From Parvibaculaceae bacterium PLY_AMNH_Bact1 (GTDB taxonomy: Bacteria > Pseudomonadota > Alphaproteobacteria > Parvibaculales > Parvibaculaceae), in contig CP126168.1 in the NCBI GenBank assembly GCA_032881465.1, forward strand, positions 62,001 through 126,000: a stretch of DNA of 64,000 nt, given 5' to 3'. Under the pieces are notes generated by a model. That model was not told the origin of the DNA, did no database searches, and saw only the letters and a list, made by a program, of their open reading frames with translations. Positions 52,786 to 60,691 of the stretch are shown piece after piece. Made by a program: the position numbers and the translations under genes. Within the stretch, counting starts at the first letter, position 1. Every line of letters starts with the position of its first letter.

Positions 52786-53244
52786 ATGGTATCTTTAAAA
52801 GCATTCTTCACGGCAGCTGCTGCCGCCTTCCTCCTGCTAGGCGTCCAGGTTGCCCAGGCAGCTGACGGTCACTCAACCGTCGGTGTCGCGGGATATGACC
52901 TCGTTTCTTATCATGCCAACCCGAAGCCACTTCGCGGCAACGGCCACAACGTCTCTGTCCATGACGGCGTGACCTATCTCTTCGCAAATGCTGACAACAA
53001 GGCAACCTTCGATGCAGATCCAGCGAAGTTCCTGCCAGCCTATGGTGGCTATTGCGCTTTCGGTGTATCCGTCGGCAAAAAGTTCTTCGGGGATCCAGAA
53101 GTATGGCGCATCGTTGATGATCGTCTGTACCTGAACCTCGACGCTAAGATTCAGGACCTGTGGTTGCAGGACGTGCCAGGAAAGATCGCGACGGCTGATG
53201 AGCTCTGGGGGCAAATCGAAGACACACCAGCAAGCGAACTTTAA
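52786..53244 (+). CDS. Secreted YHS-domain protein
   Basis: A 152-residue periplasmic or exported protein with signal peptide (AFFTAAAAAFLLLGVQVAQA). The YHS domain is GYDLVSYHANPKPLRG followed by YLFANADNKATFDADPAKFLPAYGGYCAFGVSVGKKF (read in parts), with the conserved YGGYCAFGVS. YHS domains bind metals (often copper or iron) in transport or tolerance proteins. A TetR operator candidate precedes it. Role in metal handling is inference. Confidence 0.88.
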   Translation: MVSLKAFFTAAAAAFLLLGVQVAQAADGHSTVGVAGYDLVSYHANPKPLRGNGHNVSVHDGVTYLFANADNKATFDADPAKFLPAYGGYCAFGVSVGKKFFGDPEVWRIVDDRLYLNLDAKIQDLWLQDVPGKIATADELWGQIEDTPASEL

Positions 53245-53267
53245 TCAAACCGCTTCATGCAAATGTA

Positions 53268-53297
53268 AACGCCCGGCTCATTGGCCGGGCGTTTTTT
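53268..53297 (+). terminator. Rho-independent terminator after the YHS gene
   Basis: AACGCCCGGC/GCCGGGCGTT, a 10-bp stem with 6-nt loop, followed by a T-run. It lies between convergent YHS and M20 genes. Confidence 0.9.
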
Positions 53298-53319
53298 GTG
53301 TCAGAAATAGAGATAAGCT

Positions 53320-54783
53320 CTATTGGCTGCCGCGCTCGATCAATCGCACATAAAACTGAACGGCCTTCCCCATATTCTCAACGGTGATGCGCTCATTGGT
53401 TCCGTGAAAGCGGCTTGTGTCATTGGGACCGAGAATAATGGGAATGAAGCGATAGACGCTGTCGGATACAAGCTCGAACTGCCGGGCGTCGGTGCCGCCC
53501 ACAACAAGGTTCGGCGCAACAACCGCCCCGTCAAACGTATCGCGAATGGTCTGTGAAAGTATCTGATATCCATCAGACTCTGTGCTGGAGACCGCACTTG
53601 CTTCCCGTCCCGGGTTGAACACCGTCACTTTGACATTCTCATCATCAATAGCCGCGGTGACATGAGCCACGATGCTCTCAACAGTGTCGCGTGGATGAAT
53701 GCGGAAATTGACCTTGGCGCTGGCAGAGTGAGGCAGCACATTTTCTTTGACGCCGGCATTGATCAATGTTGGCGCAATGGTGGTCGCCATAGCCGCCGCC
53801 ATTGTGGGATTGCTCCGAAGATTGGCTTCCACCAAGGATCCCGTAAGCCACCGGTTGGCGAGCGCAAAGCGCAACCCAAAAGGTGTTGAGGGAGCAATGG
53901 CATCCAGCATGTCAGCCACCGGCCCTTCGATGCCGCCGGAGAATGGCGTGTTTTCCAAACGGTCAATAGCCGTTGAAAGGCGACCAATTGCGGTGGCACC
54001 GGGAGGCATGGAGGAATGTCCGCCAGGGGCGGAGGCCGTCAGATCAAGAGTGACGTATCCCTTCTCTGCAACCCCAACAAGCGCTACCGGACTGTCAACG
54101 CCTGGCACCAGACCGTCTGCGACAACTCCTCCTTCGTCCGCCACCCAGTGAAGGCGAATGTCACGTTCTTTAAGGAGCGGCGCCATCTTCTGCGCACCGC
54201 TTGGGCCACCTACTTCTTCATCATGGCCAAAGAAGAAATGAATGGTCCGCCTTGGTTGGTATCCCTGCGCGGCCAAGTGTTCAGCGCCTTCAAGGATTGC
54301 GATCAAAGATCCCTTATCGTCAATAGCACCTCGGCCCCAAATGAAGCCGTCTGCAACTTTGCCTGAAAACGGATCTTCTTCCCAGTCGCGCTCCGTTCCT
54401 GGTGCGATGGGCACGACATCCATGTGGGACATGAGCAGAATGGGCTCAAGTGATGGATCGGTTCCCTCCCACGTATAAAAGAGAGAGTACTTACTGATCA
54501 CTTCGCGGGATGCGACACGGTGAAAGGCGGGATATGTGGTCTCGGCCCAGTTTCGGAAATCGATAAAGGGCGCGCGCTTTTCTTCCCGCGCAAACTGCGT
54601 TGAAAGCGTTTCGAACTGAATAGCTTCCCCCAAACGGTTCGCGGCAGCTTCCGCATCAATGGTGACCGGCTCAATTGACGCTGATGAGGCGGTGTCCGGC
54701 CCCGACAGTGTAAGCGTGCGAACCAGCGCGACCGCCAGAACCAGAACCACCAGTCCGACTAGAATGAGCCCGATGCGTTTCAT
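53320..54783 (-). CDS. M20-family metallopeptidase (CPS1/PM20D1-like)
   Basis: A 487-residue zinc exopeptidase. An N-terminal hydrophobic anchor (residues 4-22) precedes the catalytic fold. The metal ligands and catalytic residues are present: LLMSHMDVVP (His and Asp), GRGAIDDKGS (Asp) and FGHDEEVGG (Glu pair), with a lid domain between. PM20D1-like relatives hydrolyse N-acyl amino acids or peptides. Probably acts in the periplasm or bound to the membrane. Confidence 0.9.
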   Translation of the reverse strand: MKRIGLILVGLVVLVLAVALVRTLTLSGPDTASSASIEPVTIDAEAAANRLGEAIQFETLSTQFAREEKRAPFIDFRNWAETTYPAFHRVASREVISKYSLFYTWEGTDPSLEPILLMSHMDVVPIAPGTERDWEEDPFSGKVADGFIWGRGAIDDKGSLIAILEGAEHLAAQGYQPRRTIHFFFGHDEEVGGPSGAQKMAPLLKERDIRLHWVADEGGVVADGLVPGVDSPVALVGVAEKGYVTLDLTASAPGGHSSMPPGATAIGRLSTAIDRLENTPFSGGIEGPVADMLDAIAPSTPFGLRFALANRWLTGSLVEANLRSNPTMAAAMATTIAPTLINAGVKENVLPHSASAKVNFRIHPRDTVESIVAHVTAAIDDENVKVTVFNPGREASAVSSTESDGYQILSQTIRDTFDGAVVAPNLVVGGTDARQFELVSDSVYRFIPIILGPNDTSRFHGTNERITVENMGKAVQFYVRLIERGSQ

Positions 54784-55012
54784 GTTATCCCCCCAGTTGC
54801 GCCCCCTAGGGCGCCAAATAGTGTTCAGCAGCGTTTCTCCTGCCTGTGCAGCCGATTGAGCATTCTCGCGCGCTCCCTGTCAATCGGGAGGTGCTGGTCG
54901 GATCTACTGGCCTGCTATAGCCAAGTCTTTGATGGGGCGTCATAATTCGGACCAAATAACCCTCTAGTCCGGTCAGCTGGACCAAGGAACGATAAGAAGG
55001 ATTAAGGGGCAT

Positions 55013-55708
55013 ATGCCGACGATTGCACTGGTCGATGATGATCAGAATATTTTGACCTCCGTGACCATGGCATTTGAGGCCGAAGGGTTTCACGTCCAGA
55101 CATACACAGACGGCGCTGCGGCCCTTGCAGGTCTCGGCGCCAATCCGCCAGATGTCGCCGTTTTTGACATTAAGATGCCCCGGATGGACGGCTTGGAGCT
55201 ACTGCGCAGACTTCGTCAGAACTCAGAGCTCCCGGTCATCTTCCTGACCTCAAAAGACGAAGAGATTGATGAAATGTTTGGCCTCAAAATGGGGGCGGAC
55301 GATTACATCAAGAAGCCATTCTCCCAGCGCCTGCTGGTTGAGCGTGTGAAAGCGGTCATGCGTCGGACAAAAGCGCGTGCAGAAGAGCCCGCACCTGGCG
55401 TGAAGGGTGATCTTCTTGAGCGCGGCAACCTTGTTATGGACCCCGATCGCCATGTCTGCCGTTGGAACAATGAGCCTGTGACGCTCACCGTCACCGAGTT
55501 TCTCATTCTTCAGGCGCTTGCGCAGCGCCCGGGATATGTCAAAAGCCGCGACCAGTTGATGGACGCGGCCTATGACGACCAGGTCTATGTGGATGATCGA
55601 ACCATTGATAGCCACATCAAACGATTGCGCAAAAAGTTCAAACAGGCAGATGATGATTTCGATGCCATCGAAACCCTGTATGGGGTTGGGTACCGATACA
55701 AAGAGTGA
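55013..55708 (+). CDS. chvI: Two-component response regulator ChvI
   Basis: A 231-residue OmpR-type transcription factor. The receiver domain has DDD at residues 8-10, phospho-acceptor D52 in [12 protein letters not shown], and the Lys in YIKKPF. A winged-helix DNA-binding domain ([27 protein letters not shown]) follows. Adjacent chvG, hprK and PTS genes identify it as ChvI of the acid and cell-envelope stress system. It regulates EPS and envelope genes in rhizobia; a link to the EPS locus in this window is inferred, not shown. Confidence 0.95.
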   Translation: MPTIALVDDDQNILTSVTMAFEAEGFHVQTYTDGAAALAGLGANPPDVAVFDIKMPRMDGLELLRRLRQNSELPVIFLTSKDEEIDEMFGLKMGADDYIKKPFSQRLLVERVKAVMRRTKARAEEPAPGVKGDLLERGNLVMDPDRHVCRWNNEPVTLTVTEFLILQALAQRPGYVKSRDQLMDAAYDDQVYVDDRTIDSHIKRLRKKFKQADDDFDAIETLYGVGYRYKE

Positions 55709-55768
55709 TTGGCCGCCCTTGCTGGCGTTCCCTAAAACGCGCCGGGTCGGTTTGGGAAAATTAATGTC

Positions 55769-57625
55769 ATGATGCGCGGAGAAGAGCAGACAAAAAATGC
55801 AACTGCCGATCACGGCGCCCGTGGCATCTTGTCTGCCGTCAGAGGGAGCATCACTGGTCTTGGCGCAAGTATGCGGCGTGCGACGCACATGTTTTCCGAT
55901 GCCTTCCTTTGGGCGTTCAGAGGGATTGTTGCCGGAAACCGGTTCTCAAGCCTCACCCGCCGCATTGTTGTTTTCCAGGTTGTCGCTCTGCTCGTCCTTG
56001 TTGCAGGTGTGCTCTATCTCAATCAGTTTCGACAGGGTCTGATTGATGCGCGTAAGCAAGCGCTCCTGGTGCAGGCGGAGATCATCGCCGGCGCTGTCGC
56101 GGAGACGGCAGTGGGTACCCTTGAAGCTGAAGTAATTGACCCCTTGGCCGAGCTTGAGAAGCGGGATCAGTGGGTCGATCCGGATCTTCAGTTTCAGGAC
56201 CGTGATGTGCCGATCAGCGCGACAGCCGCCGCGCCCGTGCTGCGCCGCCTTATTCTCCCAACCCAAACACGCGCGCGTCTTTACGACAAGGATGGGTGGC
56301 TTATTCTTGATAGCCGCCAGCTCACGGCGTCGGGACAGATTGTCGCTTTCGAATTACCTCCGGTAGGCGGCGCGGAGGATCAGAGCTGGACCGTGCAGGC
56401 GATGGCCTGGCTGCGGTCTCTTGCGCCAGGTCCCAATTATGAACGCTATCTGGAGGCGGGCAGTCAGAATGGGCGCATCTATGATGAGGTGAGTCTCGCT
56501 CTTGGTGGCTTCAGTGCCACGATGGAGCGGATGAATGATCGCAGTGAGTTAATTGTCTCGGTTGCGGTGCCGGTGCAGCGGTTTCGGGCAGTACTTGGTG
56601 TTTTGATGCTCTCTACCGAGGGCGGTGATATTGACGCGATTGTGCAAGCCGAACGACTTGCCATTGTAGAAGTTTTTTTGATCGCCCTTGGTGTCGCGAT
56701 CCTTCTCTCCGTCGTCCTGGCAGGCACGATAGCTGAGCCTGTAAGAAGGTTGGCGGAAACCGCAGAGCGCGTGTCCCAGGGTGTCACAGAGCGCGTGGAA
56801 ATACCCGACTTCACAGATCGACGTGACGAGATCGGCGACTTGTCAGGCGCGCTGCGCGGTATGACCGACGCTCTATATGGGCGGATTGATGCCATCGAAG
56901 CCTTTGCGGCCGACGTGGCGCATGAGCTGAAAAACCCACTGACCTCTGTGCGCTCTGCGGTTGAAACTTTGAGCATCGTCAAGGACGACACAGCCCGTGA
57001 AAAACTCATGGGTATTATTCAGCATGACATCCGACGCATTGACCGACTGATCAGTGATATTTCCGAAGCGTCCCGTTTGGATGCGGAACTGTCGCGAGAG
57101 GAGTTGGTTCCTTTTAATGTCGTAAATCTGGCAGAGACCATTGTTGACCTGTTCAACACGACTGGCACGAAGGATGGAAAGTCTGTGCGGCTGGAGGTGC
57201 AGGACGTTGCTGATCGTAGGGCGTTCGATAGCCGCGGCACCGACAGTCGCATCGGACAGGTATTGCGCAACCTGATCGACAATGCTCTGTCGTTTAGTCC
57301 GGAGAGCGGCGAGGTGACGTTGCAGGTGGCGCGCATCGGGGACAGCGTGTTGGTAACCGTCGAAGACGAAGGGCCGGGTGTCCCTGAGGATAGCCTCGAG
57401 AAAATCTTCGAACGGTTTCATACAGACAGGGAAGGAGAGTTTGGCCGCCATTCCGGATTGGGTCTCTCAATCTCAAAACAGATCGTGCTTGCCCACCGTG
57501 GAACCATCTATGCCGAAAACCGTGATGAGGGTGGCGCGCGTTTTGTTGTTGAATTGCCAGCAGCTCGCACACACGACACCAAGGCGATACCAAGAGAAAC
57601 CTCTAAACCGAGCAAAGAGACGTGA
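55769..57625 (+). CDS. chvG: Two-component sensor kinase ChvG (ExoS)
   Basis: A 618-residue inner-membrane sensor histidine kinase. The first membrane helix is near residue 72-90, followed by a periplasmic domain, a second helix at about 300-320, a HAMP domain (RRLAETAERVSQGVTERVEIPDF) and the dimerisation domain with catalytic H385 in VAHELKNPLTSV. The HATPase domain has N-box NLIDNAL, DEGPGVP and GLGLSIS. It follows chvI at the usual spacing and overlaps hprK by 4 bp, so the four or more genes are one operon. Confidence 0.95.
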   Translation: MMRGEEQTKNATADHGARGILSAVRGSITGLGASMRRATHMFSDAFLWAFRGIVAGNRFSSLTRRIVVFQVVALLVLVAGVLYLNQFRQGLIDARKQALLVQAEIIAGAVAETAVGTLEAEVIDPLAELEKRDQWVDPDLQFQDRDVPISATAAAPVLRRLILPTQTRARLYDKDGWLILDSRQLTASGQIVAFELPPVGGAEDQSWTVQAMAWLRSLAPGPNYERYLEAGSQNGRIYDEVSLALGGFSATMERMNDRSELIVSVAVPVQRFRAVLGVLMLSTEGGDIDAIVQAERLAIVEVFLIALGVAILLSVVLAGTIAEPVRRLAETAERVSQGVTERVEIPDFTDRRDEIGDLSGALRGMTDALYGRIDAIEAFAADVAHELKNPLTSVRSAVETLSIVKDDTAREKLMGIIQHDIRRIDRLISDISEASRLDAELSREELVPFNVVNLAETIVDLFNTTGTKDGKSVRLEVQDVADRRAFDSRGTDSRIGQVLRNLIDNALSFSPESGEVTLQVARIGDSVLVTVEDEGPGVPEDSLEKIFERFHTDREGEFGRHSGLGLSISKQIVLAHRGTIYAENRDEGGARFVVELPAARTHDTKAIPRETSKPSKET

Positions 57626-58080
57626 GCGCTGAGAGTGTACATGCGACCAGCGTTGCGATTGAGGGTGTGGGGGTTTTGCTGCGCGGGGCCTCAGGCGCCG
57701 GTAAATCTGATCTTGCCTATCGCTTGATTAGGGAGCATGGAGCACTGCTGGTCGCAGACGACCAGACGATCCTGATACAGGACCAGTCTTGCTTGAAAGC
57801 AAGCTGTAAAGAAGGGTGGGCGGGTCAATTGGAACTGCGAGGCCTGGGGATTGTCACCGTACCCCATGAGCCACACGTGTCCGTTGCGCTGGTAATCGAT
57901 CTGGTTGACCGCGGCGAAGTGCCGCGTCTGCCTGACCCCTCCTTTGTAACGCTCATGGGCGTCGAAATTCCGGTCCTGAAACTCCATGCATTTGATCATT
58001 CGACATCGGCAAAGATCCTTATCGCAACCGAGCATTTGCCGCGTTCCGGCTTTCCGGGGATCGATGGCCGACTAGGCTAA
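57622..58080 (+). CDS. hprK: HPr kinase/phosphorylase, short proteobacterial form
   Basis: A 152-residue protein, half the Firmicutes length because it lacks the N-terminal domain. The P-loop RGASGAGKSDLAYRLI is at residues 20-35, and the acidic C-terminal motif appears in VTLMGVEIPVLKLHAFD. It phosphorylates a serine of HPr and joins carbon status to the ChvG/ChvI module in Alphaproteobacteria. GTG start at 57622 within the chvG stop. Confidence 0.94.
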   Translation: MSAESVHATSVAIEGVGVLLRGASGAGKSDLAYRLIREHGALLVADDQTILIQDQSCLKASCKEGWAGQLELRGLGIVTVPHEPHVSVALVIDLVDRGEVPRLPDPSFVTLMGVEIPVLKLHAFDHSTSAKILIATEHLPRSGFPGIDGRLG

Positions 58081-58248
58081 TTAGGTTGGCGGGCGATCAT
58101 TTTCTGTTTCCTTCCAGCTTGGGCGGATTCGCCTTGTTTTTCGTGTAAAAATATTGTCACGATAGGCCCCACCCCAATCAAAGGGGGCCTCAGGCAATCC
58201 GGGCGGCTGATCACAAAAGCCCCACCGAGAGGAGCAGTACGCGTAAAG

Positions 58249-58656
58249 ATGATTGGATTGGTCCTAGTTACCCATGGCCAGCTCGCCAAGCAATTTGTCG
58301 AGGCGATGGAGCATGTCGTGGGTCCGCAAGCTCAGGTGATTTCAATTTCGATTGGACCTGACGACGATATGGAACAGCGACGGAACGACATATTGGAAGC
58401 CGTCGATGCTGTTGATCAGGGAGACGGCGTCATATTGCTCACCGACATGTTTGGTGGCACGCCATCCAATCTTGCCATTTCCATCATGGACAAAGCGAAG
58501 GTCGAGGTGATTGCGGGGATCAACCTGCCCATGCTGATTAAGCTTGCAAGTGTCCGTGACAGCGTGACCTTGGCCGATGCTGTCGAACAGGCCCAGGACA
58601 GTGGTCGCAAATACATCTCTGTCGCCAGCAAAGTTCTTGCAGGCGAGGGCTCGTGA
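58249..58656 (+). CDS. PTS system EIIA component (mannose type, PtsM)
   Basis: 135 residues. The phospho-accepting H9 is in LVTHGQLAKQFVEA. LLTDMFGGTPSNLAISIM is the mannose-family signature. No EIIB or EIIC permease gene is nearby, so like other alphaproteobacterial PTS modules it is regulatory rather than transporting, receiving phosphate from the HPr encoded next. A GAGGAG ribosome site precedes ATG 58249. Confidence 0.94.
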   Translation: MIGLVLVTHGQLAKQFVEAMEHVVGPQAQVISISIGPDDDMEQRRNDILEAVDAVDQGDGVILLTDMFGGTPSNLAISIMDKAKVEVIAGINLPMLIKLASVRDSVTLADAVEQAQDSGRKYISVASKVLAGEGS

Positions 58657-58680
58657 TCCCTGATTTTCGAGTGTAGCGCC

Positions 58681-58977
58681 GTGAGCCAAGCCGAAAGCCC
58701 GTCTGAGGTGCTCAAAAAGACCCTGACCATCTCCAATGCCCGCGGATTGCATGCAAGGGCATCAGCGAAATTTGTCCAATGCGTCGAAGGTTTTGACGCT
58801 GACGTCCGCGTGTCCCGGGAGGGCCAAACCGTCGGCGGCACCTCGATTATGGGCCTCATGATGCTGGCGGCGGCTACCGGGTGCACAATTGAGGTGGAAG
58901 TGGACGGTCCCGACGCGGCCGAAGCGCTTCAGGCGCTGGAGGCGCTCATCGCTGACAAGTTCGGCGAAGGCGAGTAA
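58681..58977 (+). CDS. ptsH: Phosphocarrier protein HPr
   Basis: 98 residues. Active H24 is in NARGLHARASAKFVQ, and the serine regulatory site is S55 in GGTSIMGLMMLAA, where HprK acts. GTG start at 58681. It transfers phosphate to the neighbouring EIIA, forming a complete two-gene relay here; enzyme I is not in the window. Confidence 0.95.
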   Translation: MSQAESPSEVLKKTLTISNARGLHARASAKFVQCVEGFDADVRVSREGQTVGGTSIMGLMMLAAATGCTIEVEVDGPDAAEALQALEALIADKFGEGE

Positions 58978-59027
58978 TTCCGCCAGATTTCAGGGTTAGA
59001 TTGGACGTAAACAAAGTCTTTATCACG

Positions 59028-59047
59028 ATATAAAGAATTCTTTATAT
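59028..59047. promoter_or_regulatory. 20-bp perfect palindrome upstream of ahcY
   Basis: ATATAAAGAATTCTTTATAT lies 106 bp before ahcY. Similar AT-rich palindromes are known upstream of S-adenosylhomocysteine-cycle genes as binding sites of SahR-type (ArsR family) repressors; the assignment here is inference. No riboswitch was seen. Confidence 0.6.
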
Positions 59048-59153
59048 GAGACTTGAAGTCCTGCCTGAGCCTTGTTATAGAAGCCCGTCTTAAAACCGCA
59101 CGGATTTTTCCGAGCGCACACATATTTGCATCATCTTCCAGGAGCCTTTTGCC

Positions 59154-60443
59154 ATGAGCAACGACTACAAAGTCGCGGATATTTCCCTCGCCGATTGGGG
59201 TCGCAAGGAAATTGCCATTGCCGAAACCGAAATGCCGGGCCTCATGGCGCTGCGCGATGAATTTGGCGCAAGCCAGCCACTGAAAGGCGCCCGGGTAGCC
59301 GGTTGCCTCCACATGACCATTCAGACGGCGGTCCTGATGGAAACGCTGACAGCACTTGGCGCGACGGTACGCTGGTCGTCCTGCAACATCTTCTCAACGC
59401 AGGACCATGCGGCTGCGGCCATGGCGGCGGCGGGTATTCCTACGTTCGCCTGGAAAGGGGAAACGGAAGAAGAGTTCTGGTGGTGCATTGAAGAAACCAT
59501 CAAGGGACCTGATGGCTGGACCCCAAACATCATCCTTGATGATGGCGGCGACCTCACCCAGATCATGCATGAAAAATACAATGACATGTTGGACGATGTG
59601 GTTGGCATTTCAGAAGAAACAACAACCGGTGTGCTGCGCCTCTATGAAATGGCAAAAGCCGGCACGCTTCGCGTTCCAGCAATCAACGTGAATGACAGTG
59701 TGACCAAGTCGAAATTCGACAATCTGTATGGCTGTCGCGAAAGCCTCGTTGATGGTGTGAAGCGCGCCACCGACGTGATGATTGCCGGTAAAGTCGCCGT
59801 GATCGCTGGATTTGGTGATGTTGGCAAAGGCTCTGCGGAGAGCATGCGCAGCCAGGGTGCCCGAGTTGTCGTGACAGAGATCGATCCGATCTGTGCACTG
59901 CAGGCGGCGATGGAAGGCTATGAAGTCTCTACAATGGAAGAGATGGCGCCACAGGGTGACATCTTCATCACATGCACAGGTAACAAAGACATCATCACCG
60001 TGGATCATATGCGGGCGATGAAAGACCGGGCGATCGTCGGCAACATCGGCCACTTTGACAGCGAAATTCAGGTCGCTGCTTTGAAGAATTTCGAATGGCA
60101 TAATGTGAAGCCACAGGTTGATGAGATTGAGTTCCCGAATGGCAATCGGATTATCCTGCTCGCGGAAGGTCGTCTGTTGAACCTCGGCTGTGCAACCGGT
60201 CACCCAAGCTTCGTCATGAGCGCCTCTTTCACCAATCAGGTGCTGGCGCAAATCGAGTTGTGGGAAAACCATAAGAACTACAAGAACGAAGTCTACGTAC
60301 TGCCAAAACACCTGGACGAGAAAGTGGCGACACTCCATCTCGAAAAACTGGGTGTGAAACTGACGACACTTTCCAAGGAACAAGCCGACTATATTGGTGT
60401 CCCGCAGGCGGGTCCTTACAAGCCGGATCATTACCGCTACTGA
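59154..60443 (+). CDS. ahcY: Adenosylhomocysteinase
   Basis: A 429-residue cytosolic NAD-dependent enzyme splitting S-adenosylhomocysteine to adenosine and homocysteine. Family motifs are visible: [11 protein letters not shown] and [16 protein letters not shown] near residues 54-84, NLYGCRES near residue 190, and the NAD motif [15 protein letters not shown] near 216. The C-terminus PYKPDHYRY is conserved. It lacks an insertion of about 40 residues seen in many proteobacterial forms. AGGAGCC precedes ATG 59154. Downstream divL is adjacent as in other Alphaproteobacteria. Confidence 0.97.
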   Translation: MSNDYKVADISLADWGRKEIAIAETEMPGLMALRDEFGASQPLKGARVAGCLHMTIQTAVLMETLTALGATVRWSSCNIFSTQDHAAAAMAAAGIPTFAWKGETEEEFWWCIEETIKGPDGWTPNIILDDGGDLTQIMHEKYNDMLDDVVGISEETTTGVLRLYEMAKAGTLRVPAINVNDSVTKSKFDNLYGCRESLVDGVKRATDVMIAGKVAVIAGFGDVGKGSAESMRSQGARVVVTEIDPICALQAAMEGYEVSTMEEMAPQGDIFITCTGNKDIITVDHMRAMKDRAIVGNIGHFDSEIQVAALKNFEWHNVKPQVDEIEFPNGNRIILLAEGRLLNLGCATGHPSFVMSASFTNQVLAQIELWENHKNYKNEVYVLPKHLDEKVATLHLEKLGVKLTTLSKEQADYIGVPQAGPYKPDHYRY

Positions 60444-60468
60444 TTCATTTCGCGGTTGAGAATTGGAG

Positions 60469-60505
60469 AAGCCCGGCCCCAATAGCTTTGGTGCCGGGCT
60501 TTTTC
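60469..60505 (+). terminator. Rho-independent terminator after ahcY
   Basis: AAGCCCGGC pairs with GCCGGGCTT and is followed by T-rich sequence. It separates ahcY from divL. Confidence 0.82.
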
Positions 60506-60691
60506 TTGGGTTTTAGAGTTGGTTTTTGTAACGGCTCCGCAATGAACTGTTGCCTAACGGACTCAGATGGGTCCCAATGACACCACTTCTCGCAACTACT
60601 TGTCCAAACTACTTCTGGGCAGACACGAAGAAACGAAGGTAACATCCTCTAACTGCGGTGATTTTCGCCGTTGTCGGGGTAGCGGTAACAA

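Noticed and set aside
59610-60482. Minus-strand 290-codon frame within ahcY
   Set aside because: It is antisense to the conserved NAD-binding part of ahcY.
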